Shown: piece after piece, positions 1 through 7,618 of the stretch
Layout: each line of letters starts with the position of its first letter
Numbering within the stretch: position 1 is the first letter of the stretch
DNA from: Ignavibacteriales bacterium
GTDB lineage: Bacteria; Bacteroidota; Ignavibacteria; T3Sed10-11
Assembly: GCA_003560935.1 (NCBI GenBank)
Contig: PWJF01000093.1
Location: 1-14,175 of the forward strand
Length of the DNA stretch: 14,175 nt
Direction of reading: 5' to 3'
Notes under the pieces: generated by a model
The model's input: the letters and a program-made list of their open reading frames with translations, nothing else
Databases searched by the model: none
What the model was told of the DNA's origin: nothing
Program-made: the position numbers and the translations under genes

Positions 1-247
1 ATGCATATGAATAATGCGTAAACGCACCGGGATTGATCACGATACCATCTACCGGATCATCAAGACAGGAATTCAGGCGGGAAATTAGCTGCCCCTCTTC
101 ATTCGATTGCAAATGCTCGAACGAATCATCGGGGAAACGTTGTGCAAGCGTCCGTGCCAGATCGTCGAGTGTTTGCGTACCGTAAATTTCGGGCTCTCGC
201 TTTCCAAGCGTATTAAGATTCGGACCGTTGAGTATCAGTATCCTCAT
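1..247 (-). CDS. aroQ: Type II 3-dehydroquinate dehydratase, N-terminal part (cut by window edge)
   Basis: The product converts 3-dehydroquinate to 3-dehydroshikimate in the cytoplasmic shikimate pathway. The 82 visible residues, read on the minus strand from the ATG at 247-245, begin MRILILNGPNLNTLGKREPE, which is the family's N-terminal signature including the lid loop (LGKREPEIYG) with its catalytic Tyr. The QSNEEGQLI block (about 47-55) and the INPGAFTHYS block (about 71-80) are the substrate-pocket motifs of type II enzymes. The usual length is about 140-150 residues, so a little under half lies outside the window. The start overlaps the 3' end of the upstream gene by 35 bases, suggesting translational coupling. 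Seen: the motifs. Known: the family reaction. The ORF is open to the window edge, so nothing suggests it is broken. Confidence 0.95.
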   Translation of the reverse strand, partial: MRILILNGPNLNTLGKREPEIYGTQTLDDLARTLAQRFPDDSFEHLQSNEEGQLISRLNSCLDDPVDGIVINPGAFTHYSYA

Positions 248-542
248 GTGATTGTCCTTCCGGTTGTATGCTGCTTAGTTGTTCTCTGTACCGTGCCATC
301 TCATCTTCGACAACCTTTCTGACCACCGGTTTCATATAAAGATCGTCACCTCCATATTGACCGATAACGCGCGAAAGCAGTGTGATCTTTTGTGCCGGCG
401 TATTTTTTCTGTTCATGACAACAAGATTTTGATCGTACAGTACGCAATCCCCCCCTTTAAATTCCCCTTTCTCATAACGTACATGCAGTCCAAGTGAAGA
501 TACAATATTTTCTAATTCGGCTAGTATGGTTTCCTGATTCAT
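213..542 (-). CDS. Unrecognised small conserved-looking protein upstream of aroQ
   Basis: This is a soluble protein of 109 residues with no signal peptide or membrane segment. The N-terminal half (ILAELENIVSSLGLHVRYE, then a GGDCVLYDQNLVVMNRK stretch) looks like a helix followed by a beta-hairpin. The rest is helical, ending in a charged, disordered tail (QPEGQSHEDTDTQRSES). I have the impression that similar proteins sit beside aroQ in Chlorobi/Ignavibacteria-type genomes, but I cannot confirm it and know no function. The frame opens with a GTG at 548, two codons before the ATG at 542-540; I prefer the ATG, although neither start has a clear Shine-Dalgarno. It overlaps aroQ by 35 bases and lies a few bases downstream of the next gene, so the three form one minus-strand unit. 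Confidence 0.75.
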   Translation of the reverse strand: MNQETILAELENIVSSLGLHVRYEKGEFKGGDCVLYDQNLVVMNRKNTPAQKITLLSRVIGQYGGDDLYMKPVVRKVVEDEMARYREQLSSIQPEGQSHEDTDTQRSES

Positions 543-550
543 ATACACTA

Positions 551-979
551 CTAATTTACGGAATTATTATCCGAATCAATTTTCCAGTTTTTTATCCAAC
601 TCAAATCGTACGATATACTGATTAGATTTTCCAGACTTGTATGTGTCATACTGAAATATTTACTCATGAACGGTCGTTTAATATCATCGCTCGCTTCCTT
701 GACCAGCGTACGCATCAATGTATTCACCTTCTCAACCCCGTCTTTGAATTCCGCCGAGAGCTTCGGATATGCTTCCGCCTCGGGGGAGGTACGCTTGAGA
801 ATGCTGAATAATCGATAAATATATTTAGCATGGAAGGTCAGATCCTCAAACACCTGCTCCTTACCGTCATCCCGGCTGAGCTGCAAAAGAATCGAAATAT
901 CCACTTTATTTTGCAGGCGATTTTGTGAAAAGGAATCCACCCGCTCAATGAAATTGCTTATGTCTTGACGTATATCCAT
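551..979 (-). CDS. Unrecognised helical cytoplasmic protein, first gene of the aroQ cluster
   Basis: I do not recognise this 142-residue protein. It has no signal peptide, no transmembrane segment and no cysteines, and appears almost wholly alpha-helical with alternating charged and hydrophobic residues (for example RLFSILKRTSPEAEAYPKL around 56-74 and VEKVNTLMRTLVKEASDDIK around 82-101). It is rich in Asp, Lys and Ser and ends in an Asn/Asp-rich tail. It starts at an ATG (979-977) without a strong Shine-Dalgarno, which is common in FCB bacteria, and is the promoter-proximal gene of the three-gene minus-strand unit ending with aroQ. The close spacing suggests co-expression, but nothing ties it to aromatic biosynthesis. 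It is real on length, codon use and operon position rather than homology. Confidence 0.7.
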   Translation of the reverse strand: MDIRQDISNFIERVDSFSQNRLQNKVDISILLQLSRDDGKEQVFEDLTFHAKYIYRLFSILKRTSPEAEAYPKLSAEFKDGVEKVNTLMRTLVKEASDDIKRPFMSKYFSMTHTSLENLISISYDLSWIKNWKIDSDNNSVN

Positions 980-1057
980 GAAACCGTTTGTAATGATTCG
1001 ATGTTCAAAGTATTAAATATACTGCTATTTGCAAGCATAATCAACGAAATGAGATGT

Positions 1058-1138
1058 ATGTCCCGAAAGAACAAACCGATTTTTATTATTATTGCCATCG
1101 TTTTATTGGTACTTGTTTTACTCTCCCGAATTTTATAA
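1058..1138 (+). CDS. Possible tiny single-helix membrane peptide (26 aa; 45 aa from an upstream ATG)
   Basis: From ATG 1058 the frame encodes a basic N-terminus (MSRKNKP), about 18 uninterrupted hydrophobic residues (IFIIIAIVLLVLVLLS) and a short RIL end before TAA at 1136-1138. In-frame ATGs at 1049 and 1001 would lengthen it to 29 or 45 residues. Basic-then-hydrophobic is the pattern of a small single-pass inner-membrane peptide with its N-terminus inside. No Shine-Dalgarno stands out, and an AT-rich intergenic region readily encodes Phe, Ile and Leu runs by chance, so this is tentative. It lies in the divergent gap just before the cytochrome-porin gene. Confidence 0.3.
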   Translation: MSRKNKPIFIIIAIVLLVLVLLSRIL

Positions 1139-1143
1139 GTTTG
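1113..1143 (+). promoter_or_regulatory. Possible FCB-type promoter for the cytochrome-porin operon
   Basis: A TTG at 1113-1115 is followed, after 20 bases, by TAAGTTTG at 1136-1143, which fits the Bacteroidota primary-sigma pattern of TTTG near -33 and TAnnTTTG near -7. Transcription would begin about 45 bases before the first gene of the locus. The elements are short and the region AT-rich, so a chance match is possible. The window shows no better candidate here, and no -24/-12 sigma-54 element. Confidence 0.35.
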
Positions 1144-1182
1144 ACATGACAAGATACATTTCAAAGTAAACTGTAATTAATC

Positions 1183-1188
1183 AGGAGG
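1183..1188 (+). promoter_or_regulatory. Shine-Dalgarno that decides the cytochrome-porin start
   Basis: A perfect AGGAGG lies at 1183-1188. The longest frame would begin at a GTG (1188-1190) that overlaps this site and so cannot use it. The consecutive ATGs at 1194 (5-base spacing) and 1197 (8-base spacing) are both well placed, so the gene is taken to start at 1194. Confidence 0.75.
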
Positions 1189-1193
1189 TGGAT

Positions 1194-2333
1194 ATGATGC
1201 GGACACAGTTACTCAGCATAGTAGTAATAGTATTCGGGATGTTAGTTGCTGTTCCTGTTGATCTCACCGCCCTTCCTCGCTTCGCTGTTGATTCGGGTGT
1301 AAGCTGTCAGGAATGCCATGTAAACCCGACCGGAGGCGGTATGCGCAACGAATTCGGTGCGGAATTTTACAGTCGTACCGTCTTACCGATGCGAACATAC
1401 CAGCAGGAGCAGCGGCTCGATGGATTTTCAACCAGCTTGAATGATTTTATACGTATCGGTACCGATTTCCGTACTTTGTTGTTCTATATGGATTCCGGAA
1501 CCGATACCCGTAGTTCCTTCTGGCAAATGCAAGGTGATCTATATGTTTCTATTCAGGCGTCTCGTGATCTTACCTTTTATCTTGATAAGGGATTGTATCA
1601 GGGATTTGAAATATTTGGAATATTAGACATACCTTCAATCGATAGTTATGTGAAGGTCGGAAAATTTTATCCGGGTTACGGTATCCGAATGGACGATCAC
1701 ATTGTTTACACACGGTCAGGGGGTGCTATACCATTTTTTGTTGACGGCATAGTACCTGTACCATTTGGTGAACGTCCCGAAGATACCGGCGCGGAGTTCG
1801 GTTATCTTACCGATAAGACAACATTAAGCATCGGATGGTTCAGCGGCAATCCGGGCGGCGGCATACGATTTGCCGATGAGAGCATCAACGCAGTCGCACT
1901 GCGTGGCGAATGGCGTTTTATATCGGAAGGAAGTACCAACGGATTTTTCGGCGGTTCGCTTTATCGGAATAAACGTTCCACATTCGAAACAATCAATTAC
2001 GGAATATTCGGCGGGATCGCATCGGAACGAAATTTTAACATTCTCGGCGAGATTATGTTTGTCAATCGAAAACAGCCACCCGATGCATCTGCGGAAAATT
2101 TTCTCCTTTTCTTTACCGAGTTTAACTATCTACTTCAACAAGGTATAGATCTGAAATTACAATATAATCTCGGTACCGGCGGAACGCCCGACCATACACG
2201 GCAAGCAATCGGAGTCGGTGCAGAATTTTTCTTCCTGCCGGGACTCGAACTACGGCCCCTTTACCGGCTCCATTTCAGCGATGATCTGCCAAATGTCAGT
2301 GAGTTCATTGTCATGTTTCATGTGTTTATCTAA
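1194..2333 (+). CDS. Fused monoheme cytochrome c / outer-membrane beta-barrel (Cyc2-like architecture)
   Basis: After a hydrophobic signal peptide (to about residue 27 from ATG 1194) comes a short heme domain with one c-type motif, CQECH (C38, C41, H42), inside RFAVDSGVSCQECHVNP and followed by TGGGMRNEFGAEF. The remaining roughly 320 residues are alternating aromatic/polar strands with Gly/Asp/Asn turns, ending in Phe-Ile (HVFI), as in 14- to 18-strand outer-membrane barrels. One heme at the N-terminus of a porin is the plan of Cyc2, the outer-membrane Fe(II) oxidase of iron oxidisers, although the PTGGGMRN block differs from the Cyc2 motif I remember. Known: in Cyc2 the heme sits in the barrel and carries electrons across the outer membrane. 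Inferred: the same role here. It leads a plus-strand operon with a cupredoxin and a second barrel. Substrate and electron direction are unknown. Confidence 0.8.
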   Translation: MMRTQLLSIVVIVFGMLVAVPVDLTALPRFAVDSGVSCQECHVNPTGGGMRNEFGAEFYSRTVLPMRTYQQEQRLDGFSTSLNDFIRIGTDFRTLLFYMDSGTDTRSSFWQMQGDLYVSIQASRDLTFYLDKGLYQGFEIFGILDIPSIDSYVKVGKFYPGYGIRMDDHIVYTRSGGAIPFFVDGIVPVPFGERPEDTGAEFGYLTDKTTLSIGWFSGNPGGGIRFADESINAVALRGEWRFISEGSTNGFFGGSLYRNKRSTFETINYGIFGGIASERNFNILGEIMFVNRKQPPDASAENFLLFFTEFNYLLQQGIDLKLQYNLGTGGTPDHTRQAIGVGAEFFFLPGLELRPLYRLHFSDDLPNVSEFIVMFHVFI

Positions 2334-2349
2334 TAGCGAATAACCAAGA

Positions 2350-3069
2350 GTGCTGAGGACTATTACATATTTCATTCTGTTAATGTGCGCAGCGATGATC
2401 ATAATGCCTGCTGCATTTACCCACAACGCTGAGGAACCGGGTACGGTACGCGGACACATTTACATAACACGGGATAGCCGCGATGATCTGATGGGCCGAC
2501 AGCGGATAGCGGACAGATATTTATCCCGCTCGGAACGTTCTCCGGATTCTGCCGGATCGGTTAAACCGGAACGATACACAATACCCGAAAAAACGGTCAT
2601 TTACCTTGAACCGGATGAATCGATTCGCAGCCGGATCGTGTCGACATCGTCGAGTAGAGTAATACTCGATCAACGTAATTTGATGTTTTATCCGCACGTG
2701 CTCGCAATTCAACAGGGAACAACTGTCGTCTTTCCAAATAATGACGACGTATATCATAATGTTTTTTCCTATTCACGACCAAGACAGTTCGATCTCGGTC
2801 GTTATCCCGAAGGTCAGTTTCGCACGGTTACGTTCAACACGCCGGGAGTCGTAAGGATTTATTGTGACATCCACGCGCACATGAATGCCACTATTCTTGT
2901 ACTTGATAATCCATACTTTACTTCACCCGACGAATCGGGTAATTACAGTCTCCCTGAAGTACCTGCCGGGAGGTATACCATACATTTCTGGTACGGCAGA
3001 AATCTCGTTGAAAGCCGTGAGATTGAAATTAAACCCGGTTCCGTTTCGACAGTGAATTTTGTGTATTGA
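2350..3069 (+). CDS. Exported cupredoxin (type-1 copper) protein with flanking beta domains
   Basis: This is a periplasmic electron carrier. The GTG start at 2350 gives a clean signal peptide (MLRTITYFILLMCAAMII, cleaved near AAFTHNA). Residues 31-100 form a beta-rich N-terminal part with a polar insertion. Residues 101-188 are a plastocyanin/'methylamine utilization'-type cupredoxin: YPHVLAIQQGTTVVFPN, HNVFSYS, then YCDIHAHM. The type-1 copper ligands are all visible: H136, C172, H175 and M178. The C-terminal YSLPEVPAGRYTIHFW resembles a carboxypeptidase-regulatory-like beta-sandwich. It follows the cytochrome-porin by 16 bases, and its stop lies nine bases before the next start, so the three genes are very probably co-translated. 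Inferred role: periplasmic copper shuttle to or from the heme barrel. An ATG at 2383 would remove most of the signal peptide and is less likely. Confidence 0.88.
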   Translation: MLRTITYFILLMCAAMIIMPAAFTHNAEEPGTVRGHIYITRDSRDDLMGRQRIADRYLSRSERSPDSAGSVKPERYTIPEKTVIYLEPDESIRSRIVSTSSSRVILDQRNLMFYPHVLAIQQGTTVVFPNNDDVYHNVFSYSRPRQFDLGRYPEGQFRTVTFNTPGVVRIYCDIHAHMNATILVLDNPYFTSPDESGNYSLPEVPAGRYTIHFWYGRNLVESREIEIKPGSVSTVNFVY

Positions 3070-3077
3070 GGAAAACT

Positions 3078-4229
3078 ATGCTTCGCACAGTATTGATGAT
3101 CATTCTGCTCAACGGGTTTGTAATTATATCCGGGTTAACGGCACAAATCGATGTTTACGGACAAGTATCTCCTGCCTTTTCGCAATCATCGGGAGATACA
3201 CCGCAACTGGCCGTCAATGAAGGGCGGCCTACTTTTCTCTGGCGGTTGGACATCCTGGCGGATGCATACATTACAGACAGGGTTACCGCCTACATCAACA
3301 TACGATCCTATCAGGATCAGATTATAAACATCGATTACCTCGCCATTCGTATCAGCGATATTTCACCCATCGGTTTTAACATCCAGGCAGGCAAATTCGA
3401 TATGCCGTTCGGGAATCTGTATTCACGTCGTTTTCCCGCCAATAACTTTTTGTTCGATCTTCCGCTTATCTATCAATACCATACCGTCGTGATGTCGGAC
3501 TATCTTTTTCCGGATGAACAAGCTATGATTCAAAGTCGCGGGCTCGGCGGATCGGAAGACCTGCCGTCGAGTATGCCCGTACTCGATCGCGGAATATACG
3601 AAACCGGGGTCATGATCTTCGGTTCGATCGGGATTGTCGATTACTTTGCCGTACTGATGAACGGCACGGTAAGCAACACCGGCAGTTACGGAAACAGTTT
3701 GAATGTAAATAATAATCTGGGGAAATTATTCCGCGTCGCGGTTACGCCGCTTTTTGGATTAACGATCGGCGGCTCATTCAGCTGGGGCAGCTATCTTTCG
3801 GAAAATACCGACACGTACCTTCCCTATGATGCCTCTGCCGGAGATTACCGTCAATACATTGGCAGCATCGACCTTGAATATAGCCGCGGACATCTGCGGT
3901 TCTTCACACAAGCTCTTTACAATAGCTGGGAATATCCGTTTAGTACCACAAAAAATCTTGATGTATTCGGATACTATGCAGAGGTGAAATATACGTTTCG
4001 ACCGAGATGGTTTGTTGCAGCACGTATGAACCAGATGTTATTCTCCGACATTACCGCAGACGGAATCGATCAGCAATGGGATCATGATGTACTGCAGGTG
4101 GAAGGCGGCCTCGGTTTCGCGATAGACCGAAATACACTCGCAAAGGCTGTATTCAAAGAAACGGTGTTATATGGACCCGAACGTATATCAAACTCTATGT
4201 TTGCTCTGCAGTTGGTTACGAATTTCTGA
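3078..4229 (+). CDS. Outer-membrane beta-barrel (porin-like), no heme motif
   Basis: A signal peptide (MLRTVLMIILLNGFVIISGLTA, then QIDVYGQ) is followed by about 360 residues of amphipathic strands typical of a porin: VTAYINIRSYQDQ, GFNIQAGKFDMPFGNLYS, FTQALYNSWEYPF and a final FALQLVTNF with the C-terminal aromatic residue of outer-membrane barrels. The GKFDMPFGNLYSRRF stretch is like that of phosphate-selective/OprP-like porins, but I cannot assign a substrate. There is no CxxCH, unlike the barrel two genes upstream. A TTG at 3066 would overlap the previous stop; the ATG at 3078 with GAGGA at 3068-3072 is a better start. It probably supplies a diffusion channel or a structural partner for the cytochrome-porin and cupredoxin. 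The kinase gene follows after 12 bases. Confidence 0.8.
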   Translation: MLRTVLMIILLNGFVIISGLTAQIDVYGQVSPAFSQSSGDTPQLAVNEGRPTFLWRLDILADAYITDRVTAYINIRSYQDQIINIDYLAIRISDISPIGFNIQAGKFDMPFGNLYSRRFPANNFLFDLPLIYQYHTVVMSDYLFPDEQAMIQSRGLGGSEDLPSSMPVLDRGIYETGVMIFGSIGIVDYFAVLMNGTVSNTGSYGNSLNVNNNLGKLFRVAVTPLFGLTIGGSFSWGSYLSENTDTYLPYDASAGDYRQYIGSIDLEYSRGHLRFFTQALYNSWEYPFSTTKNLDVFGYYAEVKYTFRPRWFVAARMNQMLFSDITADGIDQQWDHDVLQVEGGLGFAIDRNTLAKAVFKETVLYGPERISNSMFALQLVTNF

Positions 4230-4241
4230 TTCTATATTAAT

Positions 4242-6038
4242 ATGAAATTCAGAAATAAAATACTGCTTTCAATTATTGCTATCGTATTCATCCTTGTGGT
4301 CGTCACGTATTTTGTGACAACGTCGGTAATGTATAACCGGATCAAAGCAACTTTTTCCGAAGAGCTGAGAAGTAATTACTATACCGTCTCGGTCTTCAAT
4401 GAACTGCGCAACGAAGACAGCATAAAAGGAAGTCTCGTCATATCCGAATCTCCCCGGCTGAAGGCGGTCGCCGAACTTGCCGACAGCACAACCGCTCTTC
4501 AACTCATGCAAGAGATCAACGAAGGACTCGGATCGGATATTTTTATACTGACCGATAAAAACGGACACCCTCTTGTTGAACTATTCGATCACCCACATCC
4601 GCGAGCGATTACCACCGGCCATCCGATCATCGATCGGGCGCTGAATTTCACGCCTTCGGCATCGGTTATTCAGATTAACAACCAGGTGTTCCGGATAGCG
4701 ACGGCTCCCATTACTATCGAAGCGGAGCTTCTCGGTACCATCACGATCGGTTTCAGGCTATCGGCCGACGAAACGAACCAGCTCCGCAACATGACAAACA
4801 GCGATATAGTTCTTATTTCAAACAATTCGATTATCGATGCTACGGAAAAAAGATTTTCATCCTCCCTGCTTGAAGGATTCATAGATGAAGATAACCGGGA
4901 AATACGCGAATTCGACGTGAACGGGGACCTCTATCTCGGTATCCCCTTTTTCCTTTCCGACAATATTGCTTATGTTGTGATCAAATCTATACAGAGCGAG
5001 CTCAATGCGACACTCTCACCGCTTCGACGTGCGCTCTTATTTATTTCAATCTTTGTGCTCGTATTAGCGGCAATCGTTGGGTCGATCATTTCCAGAAGTA
5101 TCGGCAAACCTATTGAAAAACTTGTCGAAGGTACAAAAGAGATAAGCAAAGGACGATTCGGCTACCGGAGTGATATCACATCGGGCGATGAACTCGGTTT
5201 TCTGGCGAAAAAGTTTGACGAGATGAGCATATCGCTCAAAGAAAAAATCGATGAACTTGACAAACTGAATATCGATCTTAAGGATCAAAATGTCGAGCTC
5301 GAACAAGCGTTCGAGAAATTGCGAGAGACGCAGGAAGAGCTTGTAAAAAGCGAGCGCCTTGCCGCCACCGGAAAACTTACCGCACAATTATCACATGAGA
5401 TCAATAATCCCGTACACAACATTCAAAGCTGCCTTGAAACCGCACTTCAACGGGCACAGAAAAACACAGACAACCGTGAGCTTATCGCGGTCGCACTCGA
5501 AGAAGTGACACGGATGTCCCGGCTCACCAGACAAATGCTCAATTTCTACCGGACGACCATGAGCGACGATACATTCGAAGAAAACGATCTTTCTGCCATT
5601 ATCAACAAAACGCTGAAAATCAATAAAGAGACACTCAAAAAAAATAATATTGTCTGTCATTCGGATTTTACACAATCTCCGTTACCGGTTTATTGTTCTC
5701 GTGAAAAACTAAAGCAAGTGTTTTTCAACCTTATTCTGAATGCCAAGGACGCCATGCCGGGGGGCGGCGACCTCTATGTATCGACACACTGTAAGAACGG
5801 GAAAGCACAGGTGATTGTCCGCGATACGGGTATCGGTATTCCAAAAGAAAACCTGAATAAGATCTTCGATGCATTCTTTACGACAAAAAGCGAAGTAAAG
5901 GGCGTGGGACTCGGACTCTCGGTGAGTTACGGCATCGTTAAACAACATAACGGGGATATTGACGTTAAAAGCGAAAACGGTAAGGGTGCAACGTTTATCG
6001 TGAGCATACCGTTGCATTCTGCAGAAGAAAAAATATGA
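4242..6038 (+). CDS. Membrane sensor histidine kinase (Cache-like sensor, HAMP, HisKA, HATPase)
   Basis: This inner-membrane sensor autophosphorylates and passes phosphate to the regulator encoded next. Order: TM1 (about 7-28); a periplasmic sensor of about 235 residues (29-262) with double-Cache-like strands (DIFILTDKNGHPLVEL, FRIATAPI...LGTITIGF); TM2 (264-284); HAMP (284-336); a signalling coiled coil (330-375); HisKA with phospho-accepting H385 in LSHEINNP; and an ATPase domain with N-box NLILNAKDA (496-504), G1 DTGIGI (528-533) and G2 GVGLGLS (554-560). The HEINNP box is typical of kinases paired with NtrC-type regulators. All catalytic motifs are intact. It overlaps the regulator by 4 bases (ATGA), so the two are translationally coupled. 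The ligand is unknown. The position beside the outer-membrane genes suggests it reads an envelope or redox-related signal (inference). Confidence 0.95.
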   Translation: MKFRNKILLSIIAIVFILVVVTYFVTTSVMYNRIKATFSEELRSNYYTVSVFNELRNEDSIKGSLVISESPRLKAVAELADSTTALQLMQEINEGLGSDIFILTDKNGHPLVELFDHPHPRAITTGHPIIDRALNFTPSASVIQINNQVFRIATAPITIEAELLGTITIGFRLSADETNQLRNMTNSDIVLISNNSIIDATEKRFSSSLLEGFIDEDNREIREFDVNGDLYLGIPFFLSDNIAYVVIKSIQSELNATLSPLRRALLFISIFVLVLAAIVGSIISRSIGKPIEKLVEGTKEISKGRFGYRSDITSGDELGFLAKKFDEMSISLKEKIDELDKLNIDLKDQNVELEQAFEKLRETQEELVKSERLAATGKLTAQLSHEINNPVHNIQSCLETALQRAQKNTDNRELIAVALEEVTRMSRLTRQMLNFYRTTMSDDTFEENDLSAIINKTLKINKETLKKNNIVCHSDFTQSPLPVYCSREKLKQVFFNLILNAKDAMPGGGDLYVSTHCKNGKAQVIVRDTGIGIPKENLNKIFDAFFTTKSEVKGVGLGLSVSYGIVKQHNGDIDVKSENGKGATFIVSIPLHSAEEKI

Positions 6039-7453
6039 CAACCACTGTAAAACATAGAGCTTCCGTATTAGTGGTCGATGACGACAAGGCATTTCATGTT
6101 GCGACGTCGGCGGTTCTGAACGACGAAGGATACACGGTAAAGGCCGTCACCTCCGCTCACGAGGCGATCGACGAATTACGGCAACGTACCTACGATATTG
6201 TCCTTTCGGACTTGGTTATGGAGAAAATGGACGGGTTACAACTCCTCGAACATATACAGACACATTACCCCGAAACACCGGCTCTTATGATAACCGGATT
6301 CGGTTCTATTGAAACAGCGGTGAAAGCGATGAAATCGGGTGCATTCGATTATCTGTCGAAACCGTGCAATAATGATGAGCTTCGGATTAAAGTGCGGCGT
6401 GCGCTCGATCATCAGCGAAACCGTCGGGCACTTTCCACATTGCAGGAGGAAGTGAACAAGCTTTATACATTTCATAATATAAAAAGCCGTAATAAAAAGA
6501 TGCGCGATATCTTTGAGTTGGTGAAGAAAGTAGCCGAAACCGATGTCACTGTCCTCATCCGCGGTGAAACCGGAACCGGCAAAGAGTTGATCGCCAAAGC
6601 GATACACTTCAACAGTCCCCGGCGTGATAAACTATTTACAACCGTTAATTGTTCCGCCATTCCCGAACAATTGTTCGAGAGCGAATTGTTCGGATACGTA
6701 AAAGGGGCGTTCACCGGAGCCGACAGAGACCGCAAAGGCAGAGCTGAGGAAACCGATAGCGGCACGCTCTTCCTTGATGAGATTGGTTACATTCCATACT
6801 CATCACAAACGAAACTGCTCCGGTTTTTACAGGACAAATCGTTTGACCGTGTTGGCGGTACGGAAACAATCACCTCCGACGTACGAATTATCGCAGCGAC
6901 AAATCAACCTCTTGAAGAAATGATCGCCGACGGCGCATTCCGTGAAGATGTTTTTTATCGGCTGAATATTTTTCCGATCACGTTACCACCGCTCCGTGAA
7001 CGGCTGGAAGATATTCCGTTGCTTGCAGAGCACTTTATCGAGAAATACGGTACGTCGTTCGGTAAGCATGTACAACAAATATCTTCATCGGTTATTTCAT
7101 CTATGATGAATTACTCCTGGAAAGGAAATATCCGCGAGCTGGAAAACATCATCAAGCGTGCGATCATTAAAGCAGAAGGTGAATGCATAACCGACATCGA
7201 TCTCCCGGAAAATGATGTACACACCGGCGCCGGATCGCCACCCGACATCGCAACGGCTATTGAGAATAATATTGCATTCAAAGATTATATGAAAAGTATT
7301 TCCGTAGATGCAGAGATGAAATATCTGATCACCGCACTGAAAGCTCATCGTGGAAATATCAATCGAATCGCCCGCATGATGGGTGTCGATCGTAAAACCA
7401 TTTACAGAAAATTATCGGAATATTCAATCGATATCGACCGTTTCCGCTCGTAA
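6035..7453 (+). CDS. NtrC-family sigma-54-dependent response regulator
   Basis: This cytoplasmic regulator activates sigma-54 promoters when phosphorylated. The receiver domain (about 10-125) has acidic residues D15-D17, phospho-acceptor D59 (LSDLVM), T87 and K109. The AAA+ domain (about 150-390) has Walker A GETGTGKE (177-184), the sigma-54-contacting GAFTGA loop (224-229), Walker B GTLFLDE (243-249) and the FREDVFYRLNIFPI sensor region. The C-terminus (about 423-463) is a Fis-type helix-turn-helix (GNINRIARMMGVDRKTIYRKL). Length (472) and all key residues fit the family, so it should be fully functional. Its ATG lies inside the end of the kinase gene. A candidate sigma-54 promoter and enhancer-like dyad lie in the gap immediately downstream, making the 7695-onward genes its most obvious targets (inference). 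Confidence 0.96.
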   Translation: MTTTVKHRASVLVVDDDKAFHVATSAVLNDEGYTVKAVTSAHEAIDELRQRTYDIVLSDLVMEKMDGLQLLEHIQTHYPETPALMITGFGSIETAVKAMKSGAFDYLSKPCNNDELRIKVRRALDHQRNRRALSTLQEEVNKLYTFHNIKSRNKKMRDIFELVKKVAETDVTVLIRGETGTGKELIAKAIHFNSPRRDKLFTTVNCSAIPEQLFESELFGYVKGAFTGADRDRKGRAEETDSGTLFLDEIGYIPYSSQTKLLRFLQDKSFDRVGGTETITSDVRIIAATNQPLEEMIADGAFREDVFYRLNIFPITLPPLRERLEDIPLLAEHFIEKYGTSFGKHVQQISSSVISSMMNYSWKGNIRELENIIKRAIIKAEGECITDIDLPENDVHTGAGSPPDIATAIENNIAFKDYMKSISVDAEMKYLITALKAHRGNINRIARMMGVDRKTIYRKLSEYSIDIDRFRS

Positions 7454-7458
7454 CTCTC

Positions 7459-7489
7459 CATTGATTAATTCGCTTTCCTCATTGATTAA
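7459..7489 (+). repeat. Direct repeat CATTGATTAA x2, 21-base period
   Basis: Two identical copies of CATTGATTAA (7459-7468 and 7480-7489) begin 21 bases apart, two helical turns, just after the regulator's stop codon. Such phasing suits tandem protein binding to one DNA face, but AT-rich 10-mers can repeat by chance. Confidence 0.45.
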
Positions 7490-7497
7490 AAAACAAT

Positions 7498-7570
7498 TGT
7501 GACACGCCTTCCCCACTTCGACTATCCCCCGTTCAAATCTGTGTGACATTGATTCCACACTTTTCACAGA
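7498..7570. promoter_or_regulatory. Candidate enhancer/operator: nested dyads and TGTGACA pair
   Basis: TGTGACA occurs twice in direct orientation (7498-7504 and 7542-7548, 44 bases apart). The second copy lies in a dyad GTGTG-N10-CACAC (7541-7560), itself nested in a wider TCTGTG...CACAGA inverted pair (7538-7543 with 7565-7570). The dyad sits about 60-80 bases before a possible -24/-12 promoter and directly downstream of an NtrC-type regulator gene. This is the arrangement expected of an enhancer site. The binding protein is inferred. Confidence 0.45.
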
Positions 7571-7618
7571 GATCGTTTAAATCGAGCCAAATACTCTATT
7601 TTTCAGCCATTCCTATTC

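Noticed and set aside
1105..1125. Possible sigma-54 element before the cytochrome-porin (TTGGTACTTG...)
   Set aside because: It has a GG but no GC at the required distance; the -12 box is absent.
958..1164. Minus-strand 68-residue frame in the divergent gap
   Set aside because: It overlaps the start of the 551-979 gene in another frame, has no ribosome site and gives a composition typical of AT-rich noncoding DNA.
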